From positions 62,001-126,000 of the forward strand of contig JAKRSH010000024.1 of NCBI GenBank assembly GCA_022402465.1: a stretch of DNA of 64,000 nucleotides. Direction: 5' to 3'. Origin of the DNA: Leptospiraceae bacterium. Its GTDB lineage: Bacteria; Spirochaetota; Leptospiria; Leptospirales; Leptospiraceae. Below, piece after piece: positions 52,601-62,154 of the stretch. A program made the translations under genes and the position numbers. Position 1 is the first letter of the stretch. The number at the start of each line of letters is the position of its first letter. Under the pieces are notes generated by a model. That model was not told the origin of the DNA. It did no database searches and saw only the letters and a program-made list of their open reading frames with translations.

Positions 52601-55220
52601 CAAAGATAATTATAAGATGGGTGAATCAATTAAGTTGCAAGTAAAAGCACCTTTTCGGGATTATACGGCACTCGTGACTATAGAGAGAGAGGGAATACTA
52701 AAGTCCTATCTTCGTACGGTTGACTCAAAGAATCCTTTTATCACTATTCCAGTTGATAGAGAATTCATACCGAACGCCTTTGTTTCAGTTTTGGCAGTGA
52801 GAGGTAGGGTCGATAGTCCTAAAGAGACCGCTATGGTTGATTTAGCTCGACCATCCTTTCGCTTAGGGATAACGGAGATTAAAGTAGGATGGGAGCCACA
52901 CCAATTATCTGTTAAGGTTAGTACCGACAGGCAGGAGTATAAAACTCGAAGCAAGGCTAAAATAAATATCAACGTAACAGATTTCCAAGGAAAGGCTATC
53001 ACTACAGGTGGAGAAGTTGCCCTTGCAGTAGTAGATGAAGCATTATTAGAGTTAGCTGGGAATCCATCTTGGGATTTGCTAGCTGCAATGATGGGAAGAA
53101 GAGGCTATGAGGTAGACACCTATACTGCTAGCATGCAGATAGTTGGGAAACGTCATTTCGGAAGAAAGGCAATTCCTGCAGGAGGTGGAGGGGGCAACCT
53201 TCCTACTCGTGAGCTTTTTGACACCTTGCTAAAGTGGCAGGGCAGAATTCCCCTTGACAAAAATGGACAAGCATCTATTGAAATTCCCCTCAAGGATTCT
53301 TTAACTTCTTACCGAGTCATAGCAGTAGCAAGTGCAGGTCTGGATCTATTCGGTACTGGTTCTGCAAATTTTGCATCCACCCAAGATATTTTATTGTTTA
53401 GCAGTCTACCACCAGTGGTTCGAACAGGGGACCAATTCTTCCAAGAATATACCGTGAAGAATAATACTAAGGAAACCAAAAAATTACAATTTGAATTAGA
53501 AGTTGATGGGACCAAGTTTCCAATGCAAGTAATTTCCTTCCTAGCAGGTGAAACGAAACGTGTTGCCTGGGATGTCTTAGTTGGGAAGAAGATTGATCAA
53601 AGAATCTCTAAATTGAATGTGATGGAAGATGGTAAGCTCATTGATGCAATAAAAACCGTTCAGAAAGTAACAAAATCAATTCCTATTCGCGTCTTACAAG
53701 GAACATTAAGTCAGATTGATAATGAATACAATCTTTTGTTAGCTGCTCCTAAGGATGCTATCCAAGGGGATTCTAGTGTTGAGATTAATCTTAGTTCAAG
53801 TATTATTGGTTCAGCTGATGGGATTAAGAAATATATGAAAGAATATCCTTATTCCTGCATGGAACAAAAAGTTTCCAAGGCAATAGTATCAGAAAATACG
53901 GAAGAAAGAAAAAGTATAAATTCAGAAATTGGAAATTACCTTGATTCCGATGGTTTGGTGAAATTTTTTCCTAGTTCAATCTTTGGGGATGAGATACTAA
54001 CTGCCTACATCCTCTCTATTACAAATGAAGCTGGATGGGTGCTTCCTGCAGAGGCAAGGGATAAAATGATTACCGGTTTAAATCGATTTTTAGATGGAAC
54101 CTTAGTTCGCCAAAGAGGCTATAATTTTGCAGACCAAACCTATAGGAAGCTTCAAGTAATGGAAGCACTGTCAAGGTATTCAGCCTTAAATGAAGATCGT
54201 CTCTCATCCATACTTGTTGATGTAAAAATTTGGCCAACAGCTTCTGTCTTAGATCTGGTCTCCATTCTGAAAAGACTTCCCGCAAATTCTGAAAGAAGCA
54301 AGCAATTAAAGGAAGCGGAAAGCAATCTGAGAGCAAGATTGAATCTACAAGGTAGAGAAATGAATCTCGCATCTACACAGTCCTCCTTATGGTGGATGAT
54401 GGGCTCCGCAGACCAAGATGCTAGTAGATTTATAAGTTATGCCTTAGATACTGTAAGTTATAGTCCTGATCTAGGGAAAATGGCAAGATCCTTTGTTGCA
54501 CGAATGAAGGAGGGAAAATTCTCCAATACTTTAGCCAATAGTTATGCCTACCTTAGTTTAAAAAAATTTGCAAGTACTCAGGAGAAAGAAAAAGTGGATG
54601 GAGTAACCAATACTAAGTTAGTTGAAATGCTAAGAACCACAGAGTGGAAGGATACAGCCAAAGAAGAGCATAACTTAGAATTTAGTCTTGCAAGTAATAA
54701 GGAACAAAATCTCCAAATTAAACACAATGGTTCCGGGAAACCTTGGGCTTCTATACAGGTCTCAGCGGCAGTTCCTTTAGAAAAAGATTGGGATAACGGA
54801 ATCCGAATTCGTAAATCCATCCAAAATATTGAAAAGAAAAATCTTCTTGGGGGGTATTCCGTTGGTGATATTGTCCGAGTAAAAATCCAGTGGGAACTAT
54901 CTGCACCAAGAACTTGGGTTGTGATTGATGATGCCATCCCTGCTGGTTCTACCATTTTAGGTTCTGGACTAGGACGTGATTCCCAAGCAGCAACTCAGGG
55001 TGAGATTCAAACAGACTATTGGCTTAGCTACCAAGAAAGAAGTTTCTCGGGGTTTAAGTCTTATTATGAATATTTACCTGCTGGAAAATACTCTTTGGAA
55101 TATACATTTCGATTGAATACCCAGGGTAAATTTGTACTTCCACCTACAAGAGCTGAGGCAATGTATTCTCCTGATATATTTGGTGAGACACCAAATGCAA
55201 TTTGGTCAGTCTTGCCTTGA
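49656..55220 (+). CDS. Bacterial alpha-2-macroglobulin family protein with thioester
   Basis: An 1854-residue exported protein: a TTG start, a signal peptide (cut near ISA-QS), then a chain of beta-sandwich MG domains. A bait-like region precedes the A2M domain (DLFGTGSANFASTQDILLFS), and a thioester domain contains YSCMEQK, with Cys1401 and Gln1404 forming the internal thioester. The C-terminal receptor-like domain follows. Such proteins trap proteases in the periplasm or at the surface. In many bacteria the gene is paired with penicillin-binding protein 1C; no such gene is here. Instead it lies after three unknown genes and before a membrane phosphoryl-transferase-like enzyme. No lipobox is evident at the signal-peptide end. 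Confidence 0.88.
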   Translation: MKFKRIQPWELTLRYSFVIFFLSYLFAFSISAQSNYTIESFSPSGFIKKPNQVSVRFSEPMVLFGDPREASPVFDSNCLELGTSRWLDDRNWVFDFKQNLEGGTECNFTLRSDVVSLQMKTYKGNRSFSFSTGGVNILRSQPWNGSFVDEDQAYILLLDGIVNEDSLRRELYFLSSTLPGKTGIEIIKGSLRDEILKQNYYNKDELNYIYIIQPKMNFAPESKIKLFWSKNIESKTGVKNNQDQVMEFTVRSQFKVSFYCERENAEKNCIPFSDMELRFSSAIPSKFVKSIFLKDKDGKSLAAEFISDYDKNSNTTNSVKFSGPFPEKSEFTIHLPELKDEANRNLANAKNFPLKVKTERYPPLAKFSSHFGILEAKASPILPVTIRNLEAKTTGKIISFHNKDFSIANIKKWLRLSMNTKRDRSMFQSETSGLRNLELPKTQNDGSMEVVGIPLLKPGFYAVEINSRILGNSLLAKDTNFYVPTTALITNLAIHLKWGRESSLVWVSELSSGKPVGAVSIEIQDCKGKIYVSGITNEEGILNISNLPSKDYIPYCSYKSYDNGLFVMAKKDDDASFLHSSWNSGIETWRFNLPYSAFPNEKIAHTILDRSLLRAGETLSMKHILRKHSMKGFVSPDTKTAPKYLAIVHDGSEDLVNINLKWNYPGYSLSEWKIPKTAKLGSYTLYLTSEPNQKWGQFLGNFRVEEFRLPILKASISSPKSIWVNESFIPVTLQASYLAGGPASKLPVDLKYRIIPASFTPRGFEKFSFAATAIEPGRLENYDTPAKIDYTELELELDKNGIKDEKIEWKQKNSSSLLQMEMSFLDPNGEIQSISSRINLLPANTMVGIASDTWSMNQADIQIRTVVVDGDGKGIASTQVEVEAFKYETFSHRKRLVGGFYAYESFSEIKKIGSVCKGSTDARGFFLCKSKDFPESGDFVFQAKSVDSSGKTSYANVNLWIAGKSDWWYAASDHDRMDVIPDKDNYKMGESIKLQVKAPFRDYTALVTIEREGILKSYLRTVDSKNPFITIPVDREFIPNAFVSVLAVRGRVDSPKETAMVDLARPSFRLGITEIKVGWEPHQLSVKVSTDRQEYKTRSKAKININVTDFQGKAITTGGEVALAVVDEALLELAGNPSWDLLAAMMGRRGYEVDTYTASMQIVGKRHFGRKAIPAGGGGGNLPTRELFDTLLKWQGRIPLDKNGQASIEIPLKDSLTSYRVIAVASAGLDLFGTGSANFASTQDILLFSSLPPVVRTGDQFFQEYTVKNNTKETKKLQFELEVDGTKFPMQVISFLAGETKRVAWDVLVGKKIDQRISKLNVMEDGKLIDAIKTVQKVTKSIPIRVLQGTLSQIDNEYNLLLAAPKDAIQGDSSVEINLSSSIIGSADGIKKYMKEYPYSCMEQKVSKAIVSENTEERKSINSEIGNYLDSDGLVKFFPSSIFGDEILTAYILSITNEAGWVLPAEARDKMITGLNRFLDGTLVRQRGYNFADQTYRKLQVMEALSRYSALNEDRLSSILVDVKIWPTASVLDLVSILKRLPANSERSKQLKEAESNLRARLNLQGREMNLASTQSSLWWMMGSADQDASRFISYALDTVSYSPDLGKMARSFVARMKEGKFSNTLANSYAYLSLKKFASTQEKEKVDGVTNTKLVEMLRTTEWKDTAKEEHNLEFSLASNKEQNLQIKHNGSGKPWASIQVSAAVPLEKDWDNGIRIRKSIQNIEKKNLLGGYSVGDIVRVKIQWELSAPRTWVVIDDAIPAGSTILGSGLGRDSQAATQGEIQTDYWLSYQERSFSGFKSYYEYLPAGKYSLEYTFRLNTQGKFVLPPTRAEAMYSPDIFGETPNAIWSVLP

Positions 55221-55271
55221 TGAAAAACTGCTCCGTTTCATCTTGGTCATAGGAAGAAATTTTGACCAAGT

Positions 55272-57548
55272 ATGAAATATTTAAATCATTGGAAAGTATA
55301 TGGAATTGGAGTGGTAGGACTTAGTTTTGCTTTAACTGAATTTATACTTTCCTTAGCCTTTAACACTTCTTTTCACATTATGGGTGTAGATATAGCAGAG
55401 TTTATATCTAGCATGCTTAGTCAGTTCTTTTTGTTGATTTTAGTATCCTATGGTAAAATATTATTTACTAATTTAGTTTTTTATTTTGTATTAGGGTCTA
55501 TTTTATATTTCATTTCTCTGGATCTTAGTTTGTCTCGTAAAACGCAATGGTTCATTTTATTGGTGATAACGTTTCTTTCTTGGATTCATTCTGTAGCAAT
55601 GTATCCCCAACTGTACGGAGAATTTTTCTATATTCGCTATCCTTCCTTACAATTTATTTTACATTTTATTACCGATTGGATTCCTCCCTTAGTAGTTTCA
55701 TTTTTTCTTTACTCTCTTGTAGCTTTCGTATTAATGCGTTATATTTTTTTATTTCTTACTCAAAGAGAAAAGAATCATTCCTTTATCATCTGTCTAATCA
55801 TACTCTTCGGAATCTTGCATTATTATGGATCATTAGTTGGATTATTTCTTTTGGCTATGCTTCTGCCTTGGCTTCATATTCATTGGAAAAAAATTTCTGA
55901 TTCTAAGATAATTTTAATTTGTTTGGGAATTTTATTTCTAGGCTTTTCACCTTACTTATGGGATAAAACTCAATTTCTTATACATACTCGGTCCTTAGAG
56001 GAAAAAACTTCTAAACCAAATATATTCATTTTATCAGCAGATAGTTTACGCTATGATAAATTAGGTTTTCTTTCTGGTAACAAGGAGATAAGTCCCAATA
56101 TAGACTTTTTTGCCAAGGATAGCATGGTATTTAAAGACCACCATGTTACCATACCGAGAACTTTTCCGAGCTGGGCGGATCTGCTAACCGGAGAATATTC
56201 CATGGCACATGGAATTAGAGATATGTTTCCAGCACCTTCTGAGAAGAAAAATATTGGAAACCAAAGGTTTCCGACCTTATCACAAATACTTCGAAGGCAT
56301 GGCTACTATTCAGCAGTTGTAGGAAGTTTTGCAGCAGATATTTTTCCAAGAGCAAATTGGAGTTTTGATGATGTATACTGTCCTGACTTTAATGCTAAGA
56401 TCTTAACAGTTCAGAGAGGACTAGATTCTCAAATGTTTTTTCTGCCAATACTTACCGGCTCATTTATGTTTGGTGGAAATTATTTATCTGAGGTAGATGG
56501 ACTATCTACCTTGGGTGACGGTAGAAGAGTCATGCCAAAGTGGAAGTCAGCTATACTTCGTAATTCTAAGAATGCCTTGTTCCTTGTAGCATTCTCAAGT
56601 GTGGTTCATTTTCCTTACACTCCTCCTTATCCTTATTATAAAAAATTTACAAAGCATGATTACTATGGAAAGTATAAATATCTTAAATTTGTAGATCCTT
56701 CTTCTGATGAAAAACCAAGTGCAGAAGACATCGAAGAAATTCGAAATATTTTTGACTCTGCAGTTCATGCCTACGATGCAGAATTCGGAGAAATGATTCA
56801 ATTTCTTAAAGAAAATAATCTTTATGAGGACTCAATCATTATCCTAACGGCAGATCACGGAGAAGCCTTATATGAGGATATACATGGTCAGGGACATGGT
56901 GAACATTTACGCGGCGAGAATGTAACCAAGGTACCCTTGCTTATAAAATTTCCTAAAACTTATCAAAATACTTTGAAAGCAAAAAATATTTTGCAAGAAG
57001 ATGCTAGCTCCTATAAATCCTATTCGGGGCTTACTTCCTCGGTTGATTTATTTCCAACAATATTGGATTATCTTTCCATCCCACTTCCAAGCCAAAAGCC
57101 AGGTAAATCTTTACTTGGACTTCTTCAAGCGGATTTAATAGATACAAAACGTACAGCCTATAGCGAAACGGGAATATGGTTCTCGGATAGAGGAAATCAT
57201 TTCTTCCAGCACCAGAGGATTCCCTATCCAAACATACTTCAATTGCATAAAGTAATCCCGGAAGAAGATTATCAGATTATGATAACGGATTACCAATATA
57301 GAGAGACGATAGCTTTTGCCAAACATAGGATGCTCATTAATGAAAGGTATAAATTAATCTATATTCCTACGCGAGAGGGTGTGGTTTATGAACTCTATGA
57401 CCGATTGAATGATCCTGAAAATCAGAACAATCTCTGGCCCTTAGGTAGTGTAGGACCTGCTTTGAGGAAGGAATTACAAGATTTAATTCTAAAAGAAAGT
57501 AAATCTAAGCTCGTTGGAGAATATATTTTACCTACAAGTTTACCTTAA
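55272..57548 (+). CDS. Membrane-anchored alkaline-phosphatase-superfamily enzyme (sulfatase/LtaS-like)
   Basis: 758 residues. Six or so membrane helices occupy 1-230. A periplasmic catalytic domain (about 249-740) starts with NIFILSADSLRYDKLG (metal Asp257). The nucleophile site reads PRTFPSW, with Thr297 where sulfatases have Cys or Ser in C/S-x-P-S-R, and the usual Arg is Trp. Metal ligands continue in ILTADHGEALYED and the GQGHGEHLRGE segment. A Thr nucleophile is typical of phosphotransferases and phosphodiesterases such as LtaS, OpgB or EptA, so phospho-group transfer to an envelope glycan or lipid is likelier than sulfate hydrolysis. It follows the macroglobulin gene by 51 bases. Confidence 0.8.
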   Translation: MKYLNHWKVYGIGVVGLSFALTEFILSLAFNTSFHIMGVDIAEFISSMLSQFFLLILVSYGKILFTNLVFYFVLGSILYFISLDLSLSRKTQWFILLVITFLSWIHSVAMYPQLYGEFFYIRYPSLQFILHFITDWIPPLVVSFFLYSLVAFVLMRYIFLFLTQREKNHSFIICLIILFGILHYYGSLVGLFLLAMLLPWLHIHWKKISDSKIILICLGILFLGFSPYLWDKTQFLIHTRSLEEKTSKPNIFILSADSLRYDKLGFLSGNKEISPNIDFFAKDSMVFKDHHVTIPRTFPSWADLLTGEYSMAHGIRDMFPAPSEKKNIGNQRFPTLSQILRRHGYYSAVVGSFAADIFPRANWSFDDVYCPDFNAKILTVQRGLDSQMFFLPILTGSFMFGGNYLSEVDGLSTLGDGRRVMPKWKSAILRNSKNALFLVAFSSVVHFPYTPPYPYYKKFTKHDYYGKYKYLKFVDPSSDEKPSAEDIEEIRNIFDSAVHAYDAEFGEMIQFLKENNLYEDSIIILTADHGEALYEDIHGQGHGEHLRGENVTKVPLLIKFPKTYQNTLKAKNILQEDASSYKSYSGLTSSVDLFPTILDYLSIPLPSQKPGKSLLGLLQADLIDTKRTAYSETGIWFSDRGNHFFQHQRIPYPNILQLHKVIPEEDYQIMITDYQYRETIAFAKHRMLINERYKLIYIPTREGVVYELYDRLNDPENQNNLWPLGSVGPALRKELQDLILKESKSKLVGEYILPTSLP

Positions 57549-57589
57549 TTCTCTCTTGAGTTTTCTTGGATTTTGAGAATAATGGTTGT

Positions 57590-60500
57590 ATGCCTCAGAG
57601 ATCCGATATCCAATCCGTCCTCATCATAGGTTCAGGTCCTATAGTAATAGGACAAGCCTGCGAATTTGACTATTCTGGAACCCAAGCTACCAAAGCACTG
57701 AAAGAAAAAGGAATAAGAGTTATCCTAGTCAATTCCAATCCTGCAACCATCATGACCGATCCAGAGTTTGCAGATGCTACCTACATTGAACCGCTCACAG
57801 TTCCTGTTCTAGAAAAAATTATAAAAAAAGAAAAACCAGATGCCATTTTACCAACTGTGGGCGGACAGACTGCACTCAATCTTGCACTCGCCTTACATAA
57901 AGAAGGTATATTAGATAAATACAATGTTGAGCTGATTGGTGCTAAAGTTGAGGCAATTCGTAAGGCAGAAGATAGAGAACTTTTCAAAAGAGCAATGGAA
58001 AAGGTAGGAGCAAGAGTCTCCCACTCTGTAATGGTTTCAGACATGGAGTCAGCTAGAAAGGCAAAAGCTGAAATTGGATTTCCCATTATCATACGTCCTG
58101 CATTTACCTTAGGTGGAAGTGGAGGAGGAACTTGCTATGATGATGATGAGTTTGAAGATAAAGCGCAAAAAGGTCTAGATGCTTCACCCATTAGTCAAAT
58201 TCTCGTAGAAGAATCTATGATAGGTTGGAAAGAATACGAACTCGAAGTTATGCGAGATCTTGCCGACAATGTAGTGATTATTTGTTCAATTGAGAATTTA
58301 GATCCTATGGGGGTTCACACTGGAGATTCTATTACCATTGCTCCACAGCAGACTCTCTCCGACAAAGAATACCAACACATGAGAGACCTTTCTGTTAAGA
58401 TTATAAGAGAGATAGGTGTAGAAACAGGTGGATCTAATATTCAATTTGCAGTCAATCCTGAGAATGGTGATGTAATTGTAATTGAAATGAACCCTAGGGT
58501 TTCTCGTTCTTCCGCGCTGGCTTCCAAGGCTACAGGATTTCCTATTGCGAAGATTGCCGCCTTATTGTCTATAGGTTATACCTTGGATGAGGTGAAAAAT
58601 GATATTACTCGTGTAACTCCTGCTAGCTTTGAGCCATCCATTGATTATGTTGTAACTAAGATTCCTAGATTTGCATTTGAAAAATTTCCAGGCACAGATG
58701 ATACCTTAGGTGTTCAAATGAAAGCAGTTGGAGAGGCTATGGCGATTGGTAGAAATTTCCGAGAAAGCTTCCAGAAGGCTATGAGGTCTTTGGAAACAGA
58801 TCGCTTCGGGATGGGCTCTGATGGATATTTTAAAGAACTGATTGAGATTTCCCAAGTTCCTAAGAATGAACTTAAAAGCTACTTAGAAAAGAAAATCAAA
58901 AGACCTACTGCTACGAGAATTTTCTATGTAAAGATAGCCTTGGATAATGGTTTTTCAACAGAAGAAATATTTGATCTCTGTAAGATTGATCCTTGGTTTC
59001 TCCACCAATTTAAGCTTCTCAAAGAATCAGAAGATAGATTCCGAAAAGAAGGTTTGTCTATTGCAAAGAAAATGAAACAGCAGGGCTTTTCGAATCGCCA
59101 ATTGGCATTCCTAAGTATAGAAAAGTCCGTTTATGAGATACTTCATTCAGAGATAAGTTTAGAAAAGAAAAAAGCTCGAATCGAAAGTTCACTTAAAGCA
59201 GAAGAAGCTAAGGTAGAAGATTTTTTAAATAAAAATTCAATTGCACCTGTGTACAAAAGAATTGATACTTGTGCAGGAGAATTTGAAGCATTTACACCTT
59301 ATATGTATTCATCGTACGAAGAAGAAGATGAATCCAATCCATCTTCCAAAGATTCTGTTATCATTCTTGGTGGTGGTCCAAATCGTATAGGTCAAGGTAT
59401 AGAATTTGATTATTGTTGCTGTCATGCATCCTTTGCAATACAAGATTCTGGATTAGAGTCCATTATGGTGAACTCAAATCCTGAGACAGTATCTACAGAT
59501 TACGATACATCGGATAGATTGTATTTTGAACCATTAACTCTAGAAGATGTAATGCATATTTACAAAAAGGAGAAACCTAGAGGCGTAATAGTTCAGTTAG
59601 GTGGTCAAACTCCTTTAAAACTTGCTCGTGATTTAGAAGCAAGGAATGTCCCCATATTAGGAACCAGTCCAGACTCTATAGACCGTGCCGAAGATAGAAA
59701 GAGATTCAATGAAGTTCTTGAAAAGCTAAAACTAAAAGCTCCTGAAAATGGAATGGCTGCTTCTAAACAAGAGGCCATAGACATTGCAAGAAAAATAGGT
59801 TACCCCGTACTAGTTCGCCCTAGCTATGTCTTAGGTGGAAGAGCAATGATGATAGTCAATGAAGAAGCCCAATTGGTTAAGTATATGGAAGAAGCTGAGG
59901 AAGTATCAGAAGATCGTCCTATATTGGTTGATAGCTTTTTAGAAGATGCTACTGAAGTAGATGTAGATGCACTTTGTGATTCTAAGGAAGTATATATAGC
60001 AGGAATTATGGAGCATATTGAAGAAGCGGGGATTCACTCGGGAGACTCAGCATGTTTTCTTCCTCCTCAAAATATTCCAGACTCTATGATAGCCGAAATT
60101 GAAGATGCGACCCGAAAGATTGCTCTTGAACTTAAAGTGATTGGACTATTGAATATTCAATTTGCCTATAAAAAAGACGAACTCTATGTAATTGAAGTAA
60201 ATCCAAGAGCCTCAAGAACCGTACCTTTTGTATCAAAATGTATTGGTAAACCTATTGTGAAATATGCTGTAAGAATTATGTTGGGCGAGACCTTGGAATC
60301 TTTAGGACTCCATGGACGTTCCACCTCTCCAATGATAAATGTCAAGGAGGCAGTACTTCCATTCAATAAATTTCCTGGAGTTGATACAATACTTGGACCT
60401 GAAATGAGATCTACAGGTGAAGTCATGGGAACAGCACCAACAAAAGGGGAAGCCTTTCTTAAGTCTCAGATTATGGCTGGTGAAACACCGCCTGCACAAG

Positions 60501-60901
60501 GAACTGTTTTTGTAAGTATCAATGATAAATCAAAACCAGAGCTCTTAGAAAACATTCGATCATTGAGTAAACTTGGCTTTAATTTAATAGCAACTTCAGG
60601 AACTCATCAATTTCTTTCGGATAATGGAATTATCTCAAGTAAGATCAATAAATTAAATGATGGTTACTTCCCCAACATCATTGACTATATCCAAGAAAAG
60701 AAGATCCATTTGATCATCAATACCCCTCTTTCTAGAACCACTAGGGAAAGCGCATTTACGATTCGACAAGCAGCTATTAAATACAAGGTTCCCTGTTTAA
60801 CAACAGCCAAGGCTGCTCAGAGTTTAGTAGATGGTATGATGGAGATGAGAGATAAAGGATTTAGCATTCATTCCCTTCAAGAAATTCATAAGATGAATTG
60901 A
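57590..60901 (+). CDS. carB: Carbamoyl-phosphate synthase, large subunit
   Basis: A 1103-residue enzyme that makes carbamoyl phosphate for arginine and pyrimidine synthesis with CarA (not in this window). The ATG at 57590 ([20 protein letters not shown]) is preferred over an upstream TTG. Two homologous halves each begin with a [19 protein letters not shown] biotin-carboxylase-like fold and contain an ATP-grasp domain ([31 protein letters not shown]). A small oligomerisation domain links them, and the C-terminal MGS-like allosteric domain (about 965-1100) ends the protein. Length is normal. Its end overlaps the convergent bpt gene by 16 bases. Confidence 0.97.
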   Translation: MPQRSDIQSVLIIGSGPIVIGQACEFDYSGTQATKALKEKGIRVILVNSNPATIMTDPEFADATYIEPLTVPVLEKIIKKEKPDAILPTVGGQTALNLALALHKEGILDKYNVELIGAKVEAIRKAEDRELFKRAMEKVGARVSHSVMVSDMESARKAKAEIGFPIIIRPAFTLGGSGGGTCYDDDEFEDKAQKGLDASPISQILVEESMIGWKEYELEVMRDLADNVVIICSIENLDPMGVHTGDSITIAPQQTLSDKEYQHMRDLSVKIIREIGVETGGSNIQFAVNPENGDVIVIEMNPRVSRSSALASKATGFPIAKIAALLSIGYTLDEVKNDITRVTPASFEPSIDYVVTKIPRFAFEKFPGTDDTLGVQMKAVGEAMAIGRNFRESFQKAMRSLETDRFGMGSDGYFKELIEISQVPKNELKSYLEKKIKRPTATRIFYVKIALDNGFSTEEIFDLCKIDPWFLHQFKLLKESEDRFRKEGLSIAKKMKQQGFSNRQLAFLSIEKSVYEILHSEISLEKKKARIESSLKAEEAKVEDFLNKNSIAPVYKRIDTCAGEFEAFTPYMYSSYEEEDESNPSSKDSVIILGGGPNRIGQGIEFDYCCCHASFAIQDSGLESIMVNSNPETVSTDYDTSDRLYFEPLTLEDVMHIYKKEKPRGVIVQLGGQTPLKLARDLEARNVPILGTSPDSIDRAEDRKRFNEVLEKLKLKAPENGMAASKQEAIDIARKIGYPVLVRPSYVLGGRAMMIVNEEAQLVKYMEEAEEVSEDRPILVDSFLEDATEVDVDALCDSKEVYIAGIMEHIEEAGIHSGDSACFLPPQNIPDSMIAEIEDATRKIALELKVIGLLNIQFAYKKDELYVIEVNPRASRTVPFVSKCIGKPIVKYAVRIMLGETLESLGLHGRSTSPMINVKEAVLPFNKFPGVDTILGPEMRSTGEVMGTAPTKGEAFLKSQIMAGETPPAQGTVFVSINDKSKPELLENIRSLSKLGFNLIATSGTHQFLSDNGIISSKINKLNDGYFPNIIDYIQEKKIHLIINTPLSRTTRESAFTIRQAAIKYKVPCLTTAKAAQSLVDGMMEMRDKGFSIHSLQEIHKMN

Positions 60902-61665
60902 ATATCTTCCCACTTTTGAGTAAGTGGGTGTAAAATTTCTCCTGGTTGGAAGCTTTTCTTATAATCCATTTTAGGATGACCTGGAATAAATAGTCCGAGT
61001 TGGATATATTTTAATGATTCAATTCGACTAGCCCATTCTATACTTCGAAGTATCATATAGATTCCTAAACCATTCTTCTTATATTCTGGATCGTAAACAT
61101 TGTAAACAGATGAAAGAGTTTCTGTTCCAATATCAATTATCCCAAAACCGATTAGTTTACTGCCATCATGAATCTCTATTTCCAGTGAGTGTTCTGTGTA
61201 TTCATACATCTGAGAGTCTAAGGTCTCAAGTAGGCTAGAGTCTGATTCTTCCTTTTGTTTATTCTCATGGCGAGATCTAATGTATTTTATATAGAGATTT
61301 TGTTTGAAAGTTGTTTGGTTCGGCGATCCAACTGTGAATTGAATATGCGAGTTAAGCTTTAGATTTCTTCTCTGAGAGGAATTCGGTTGGAATGAGTCTA
61401 TTGGTATTCTGTAAGGAATACACATTTTACAACTTTTGCATTCAGTCTTATAGAACAAATCTCCAGAACGTCGATACCCCCGCTCTAGAAAATGTTCCAC
61501 TACAGTTGAATTAAAATTAGCTTCAGCAAAACAATACCTAAGAATAGATTGCCGTTCCGAAAAATACGAGCAATCTATTTCTGTAGAAATCGGTAAAGTC
61601 TGAAATACTAAATCAATTCCATCCAAGCTCAAGTATAATTTTGTTAATTCGTTTTCGATTAACAC
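60886..61665 (-). CDS. bpt: Aspartate/glutamate leucyltransferase
   Basis: 259 residues. It matches bacterial Bpt, which adds leucine from Leu-tRNA to N-terminal Asp or Glu and so marks proteins for the ClpS/ClpAP N-degron route. The N-terminal Cys motif (DCSYF, then [13 protein letters not shown], Cys76/79/82) and the C-terminal [13 protein letters not shown] and [20 protein letters not shown] segments are diagnostic of the ATE fold. The ATG at 61665 lies inside the end of the DUF1499 gene (53-base overlap); a later start is possible, but the Cys motif is unaffected. Convergent with carB. Confidence 0.88.
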   Translation of the reverse strand: MLIENELTKLYLSLDGIDLVFQTLPISTEIDCSYFSERQSILRYCFAEANFNSTVVEHFLERGYRRSGDLFYKTECKSCKMCIPYRIPIDSFQPNSSQRRNLKLNSHIQFTVGSPNQTTFKQNLYIKYIRSRHENKQKEESDSSLLETLDSQMYEYTEHSLEIEIHDGSKLIGFGIIDIGTETLSSVYNVYDPEYKKNGLGIYMILRSIEWASRIESLKYIQLGLFIPGHPKMDYKKSFQPGEILHPLTQKWEDIQFIL

Positions 61666-62074
61666 CTAAATCAGAATGACCTAATCTAGAAGCGGAACGA
61701 TAGTGAAGTTTATTCGATTTTGCATCTATATAAAATTCAACATCATCAACAAATCCCATTATTTTCGAGGTGAATTCGGCATAGATATAATTTTCAGTTT
61801 CTTTTATGATTACCGCATTGCCTTGGTTAGATAGAACTGATTTTAAATCCTTCATAGAATCTGGTAAAGATTTCTTTAAATCAATTGCCATTATAAAATG
61901 CTGCTCATCCTTAGGATCGCAGAACGAGGATACGCAATTAGGAGATGGCGGGCAAGGTTTCAACTCACCATTTTCACGAATCCCTATATCATCTGGTCGT
62001 GTTCCTGAACAATTGAATAAGGAAACTAAAATAAATAAAGAGGAGATAGTAAATACTAAATCTATATTTTTCAT
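61613..62074 (-). CDS. DUF1499-family lipoprotein
   Basis: 153 residues. The lipobox SLFNC puts the lipid on Cys22. The mature part has the family hallmark CPPSPNCVSSFC, followed by the strands IYAEFTSKIMGFVDDVEFYI and a Ser/Arg-rich [18 protein letters not shown] end. DUF1499 proteins are of unknown function. It is probably co-transcribed with bpt, whose start it overlaps. Confidence 0.85.
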   Translation of the reverse strand: MKNIDLVFTISSLFILVSLFNCSGTRPDDIGIRENGELKPCPPSPNCVSSFCDPKDEQHFIMAIDLKKSLPDSMKDLKSVLSNQGNAVIIKETENYIYAEFTSKIMGFVDDVEFYIDAKSNKLHYRSASRLGHSDLGVNRKRINKIILELGWN

Positions 62075-62154
62075 AATGGTTTTAATATTTTAAAAATTTC
62101 TCTATCTGGCAAGCTGTAAAATTGAAAGCTATGATAAAATTGTAAAATTTTACT

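Noticed and set aside
54578-54955. 125-residue leftward open frame in the macroglobulin gene
   Set aside because: Antisense to a continuous 1854-codon gene; no signal or motif.
55272-57548. Annotation as a simple arylsulfatase
   Set aside because: The nucleophile motif C/S-x-P-S-R is T-F-P-S-W here, so formylglycine formation is impossible; the broader superfamily name is safer.
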